Source: Megasphaera hutchinsoni
GTDB taxonomy: Bacteria > Bacillota > Negativicutes > Veillonellales > Megasphaeraceae
DNA: 64,000 nt
Direction of reading: 5' to 3'
NCBI RefSeq assembly: GCF_001553405.1
Contig: NZ_KQ960940.1
Location: 2,608 to 66,607, forward strand
Below are positions 62,480 through 64,000 of the stretch, piece after piece. Position 1 is the stretch's first letter; the number at the start of each line of letters is the position of its first letter. A model generated the notes under the pieces. It was not told the origin of the DNA, did no database searches, and was given only the letters and a program-made list of their open reading frames with translations. Position numbers and translations under genes: made by a program.

Positions 62480-64000
62480 ATGGCAGAAGTAATATTAAAA
62501 GATGGTAGTAAAAAAACATTTCCTGATGGTATTTCCTTGCGGGAAGCCGTTAAACAACTTAGTAATAGCTTGGCTAAAAAGGTATTGGTAGCAAAGGTAA
62601 ATGGCATTGTTACAGATTTATGTGAACCTGTAGTAGATGGAACGACCGTTGAATTTTTAACATTTGAAGCACAAGAAGGAAAAGATACGCTTCGTCATAC
62701 AGCTTCGCATGTTATGGCTCAGGCTATTTCTCACTTATATCCAGATGTAAAATTTGCGATTGGACCAGCAATTGAACAAGGGTTTTATTATGATTTAGAT
62801 ACAGAACATCGATTTACACAGGAAGATTTTGCAGCAATTGAAAAAGAAATGGCTCGCATTGTGAAAGAAAATCAACCTATTGAAAAAATAGTAGTATCGC
62901 GTGAAGAAGCGTTACAACGTTATCGTGCAGCTCATCAAGACTATAAGGTAGAATTAATAGAAGATTTACCGGAAGAAGAAGTTATTTCGTTATATAGACA
63001 AGGCGATTTTGTGGATTTGTGTGCAGGCCCGCATTGTGAAACTACGGGAAGTGTTAAGGCTTTTAAATTGCTGACTGTTGCTGGGGCGTATTGGCGTGGC
63101 GATGAAAAAAATAAGATGTTGCAACGTATTTATGGGACGGCGTTTGAAAAGAAAAGTGATTTAGATGCATATGTTAAAATGAGAGAAGAAGCGGAAAAAC
63201 GAGATCATCGTAAATTAGGAAAACAGTTGGACTTATTCAGTTTTCATGAAGAAGGGCCAGGTTTCCCATTCTTTCATGCTAAAGGGATGGTTGTACGGAA
63301 TTGCTTACTGGATTTTTGGCGAGAATTGCATAAAGCTGCTGGATATGATGAAATTATGACCCCAACGATTTTAAACCGTCAATTATGGGAACAATCAGGT
63401 CATTGGGATCATTATCGGGATAATATGTATTTTACGACGATTGATGAACAACCTTATGCGATTAAACCAATGAATTGCCCTGGCGGAATATTAGTATATA
63501 AGAGTAATGTTCATAGTTATCGTGATTTTCCTATTCGAGCAGCTGAATTGGGATTAGTACATCGTCATGAATTACATGGGGCATTACATGGATTATTCCG
63601 AGTACGTTGCTTTACACAAGATGATGCCCATCTATTTATGTTACCAAGTCAGATGAAGAAAGAAATTTCGGGTATCATGGATTTATTTGATACGGCATAT
63701 AAACAATTTGGTTTGGAATATCATGTGGAATTATCTACACGTCCTGAAGATTCGATGGGATCAGATGAAATATGGGAATTAGCAACACGGACGTTACATG
63801 AAGTGATTGAAGAAAAGAAGATTCCGTATGTTATCAATGAAGGCGATGGTGCTTTTTATGGACCGAAGTTGGATTTCCATTTAAAAGATTGCATTGGTCG
63901 TACTTGGCAATGTGGCACGATTCAATTGGATATGTTAATGCCTGAACGATTTGATGTGACTTATGTGGGTGAAGATGGACAGAAACATCGTCCTGTTATG
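62480..64000 (+). CDS. thrS: Threonyl-tRNA synthetase, 5' part
   Basis: The frame runs to the end of the window, 507 codons of roughly 635-640 expected. The order is right: N-terminal TGS domain (about 1-63, 'FPDGISLREAVKQLS'), editing domain with 'HTASHVMAQA' and 'DLCAGPHC', then the class II catalytic core with 'PFFHAKGM' and motif 2 'RAAELGLVHRHELHGALHGLFRVRCFTQDDAH'. Zinc ligands include Cys in 'MNCPGG' and His in 'RHELHGAL'. AAGGAGGA precedes ATG 62480. The anticodon-binding domain lies beyond the window. Confidence 0.98.
   Translation, partial: MAEVILKDGSKKTFPDGISLREAVKQLSNSLAKKVLVAKVNGIVTDLCEPVVDGTTVEFLTFEAQEGKDTLRHTASHVMAQAISHLYPDVKFAIGPAIEQGFYYDLDTEHRFTQEDFAAIEKEMARIVKENQPIEKIVVSREEALQRYRAAHQDYKVELIEDLPEEEVISLYRQGDFVDLCAGPHCETTGSVKAFKLLTVAGAYWRGDEKNKMLQRIYGTAFEKKSDLDAYVKMREEAEKRDHRKLGKQLDLFSFHEEGPGFPFFHAKGMVVRNCLLDFWRELHKAAGYDEIMTPTILNRQLWEQSGHWDHYRDNMYFTTIDEQPYAIKPMNCPGGILVYKSNVHSYRDFPIRAAELGLVHRHELHGALHGLFRVRCFTQDDAHLFMLPSQMKKEISGIMDLFDTAYKQFGLEYHVELSTRPEDSMGSDEIWELATRTLHEVIEEKKIPYVINEGDGAFYGPKLDFHLKDCIGRTWQCGTIQLDMLMPERFDVTYVGEDGQKHRPVM

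Overview
The window looks like chromosomal DNA from a diderm Firmicute of the class Negativicutes (Veillonella/Dialister/Megasphaera relatives). No species can be named from the sequence alone. The Firmicute side is shown by three T-box leaders (trpS, glyQS, thrS), FloA, AdaA, GatCAB and NAD-dependent ligase. The outer-membrane side is shown by a YadA-type trimeric autotransporter, a TonB-dependent receptor of 1733 residues and SLH-domain envelope proteins. Anaerobic life is indicated by NrdDG, the Feo ferrous-iron system and a Cat1-type CoA-transferase. I see no rRNA, CRISPR array, phage or intact insertion sequence.

Layout. 1-3.9 kb: 3' end of the adhesin, then minus-strand rpsD, a lipoprotein and a DEAD-box helicase. 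4-16 kb: T-box/trpS, yfbR, nfeD-floA membrane operon, an alpha/beta hydrolase, rarD (minus), an asparaginase, and a run of three envelope proteins, two of which are SLH-type paralogues sharing an unassigned C-terminal domain. 16.1-19.7 kb: a metal-regulated-looking operon with a small membrane protein, two HMA-fold proteins without CxxC and a P-type ATPase with an S-C-G membrane motif. 19.7-20.9 kb: a decayed region, perhaps with an MgtC remnant. 21-24.2 kb: RseC-like protein, aminotransferase, five tRNA genes and TerC. 24.3-33.1 kb: Fur-family regulator, sbcDC, glyoxalase, tcdA and nrdDG under a probable NrdR box.

33.4-38.6 kb is one reading frame encoding a TonB receptor fused to a second beta-barrel. 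38.7-43.2 kb: T-box/glyQS and alr. 43.4-45.3 kb: two DUF805 proteins, an AT-rich gap and adaA (minus). 45.5-48.3 kb: feoA-feoA-feoB and a Cys-rich FeoB-associated peptide. 48.4-49.05 kb: a clear pseudogene of an oligopeptide-type ABC ATPase beside a perfect 42-nt palindrome. 49.3-58.2 kb: CBS-type pyrophosphatase, pcrA, ligA and gatCAB. 58.4-61.9 kb: an SLC13/DASS transporter, gamma carbonic anhydrase and CoA-transferase cluster. 62.2-64 kb: promoter, T-box and the 5' part of thrS.

The most novel-looking parts are the P-ATPase operon (three cysteine-free HMA-like modules, atypical metal motif, internal terminator, Fur-like operator), the double-barrel TonB receptor, and the tandem SLH proteins with a shared unknown domain. 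All similarity statements come from reading the translations and family knowledge. No database search was run.
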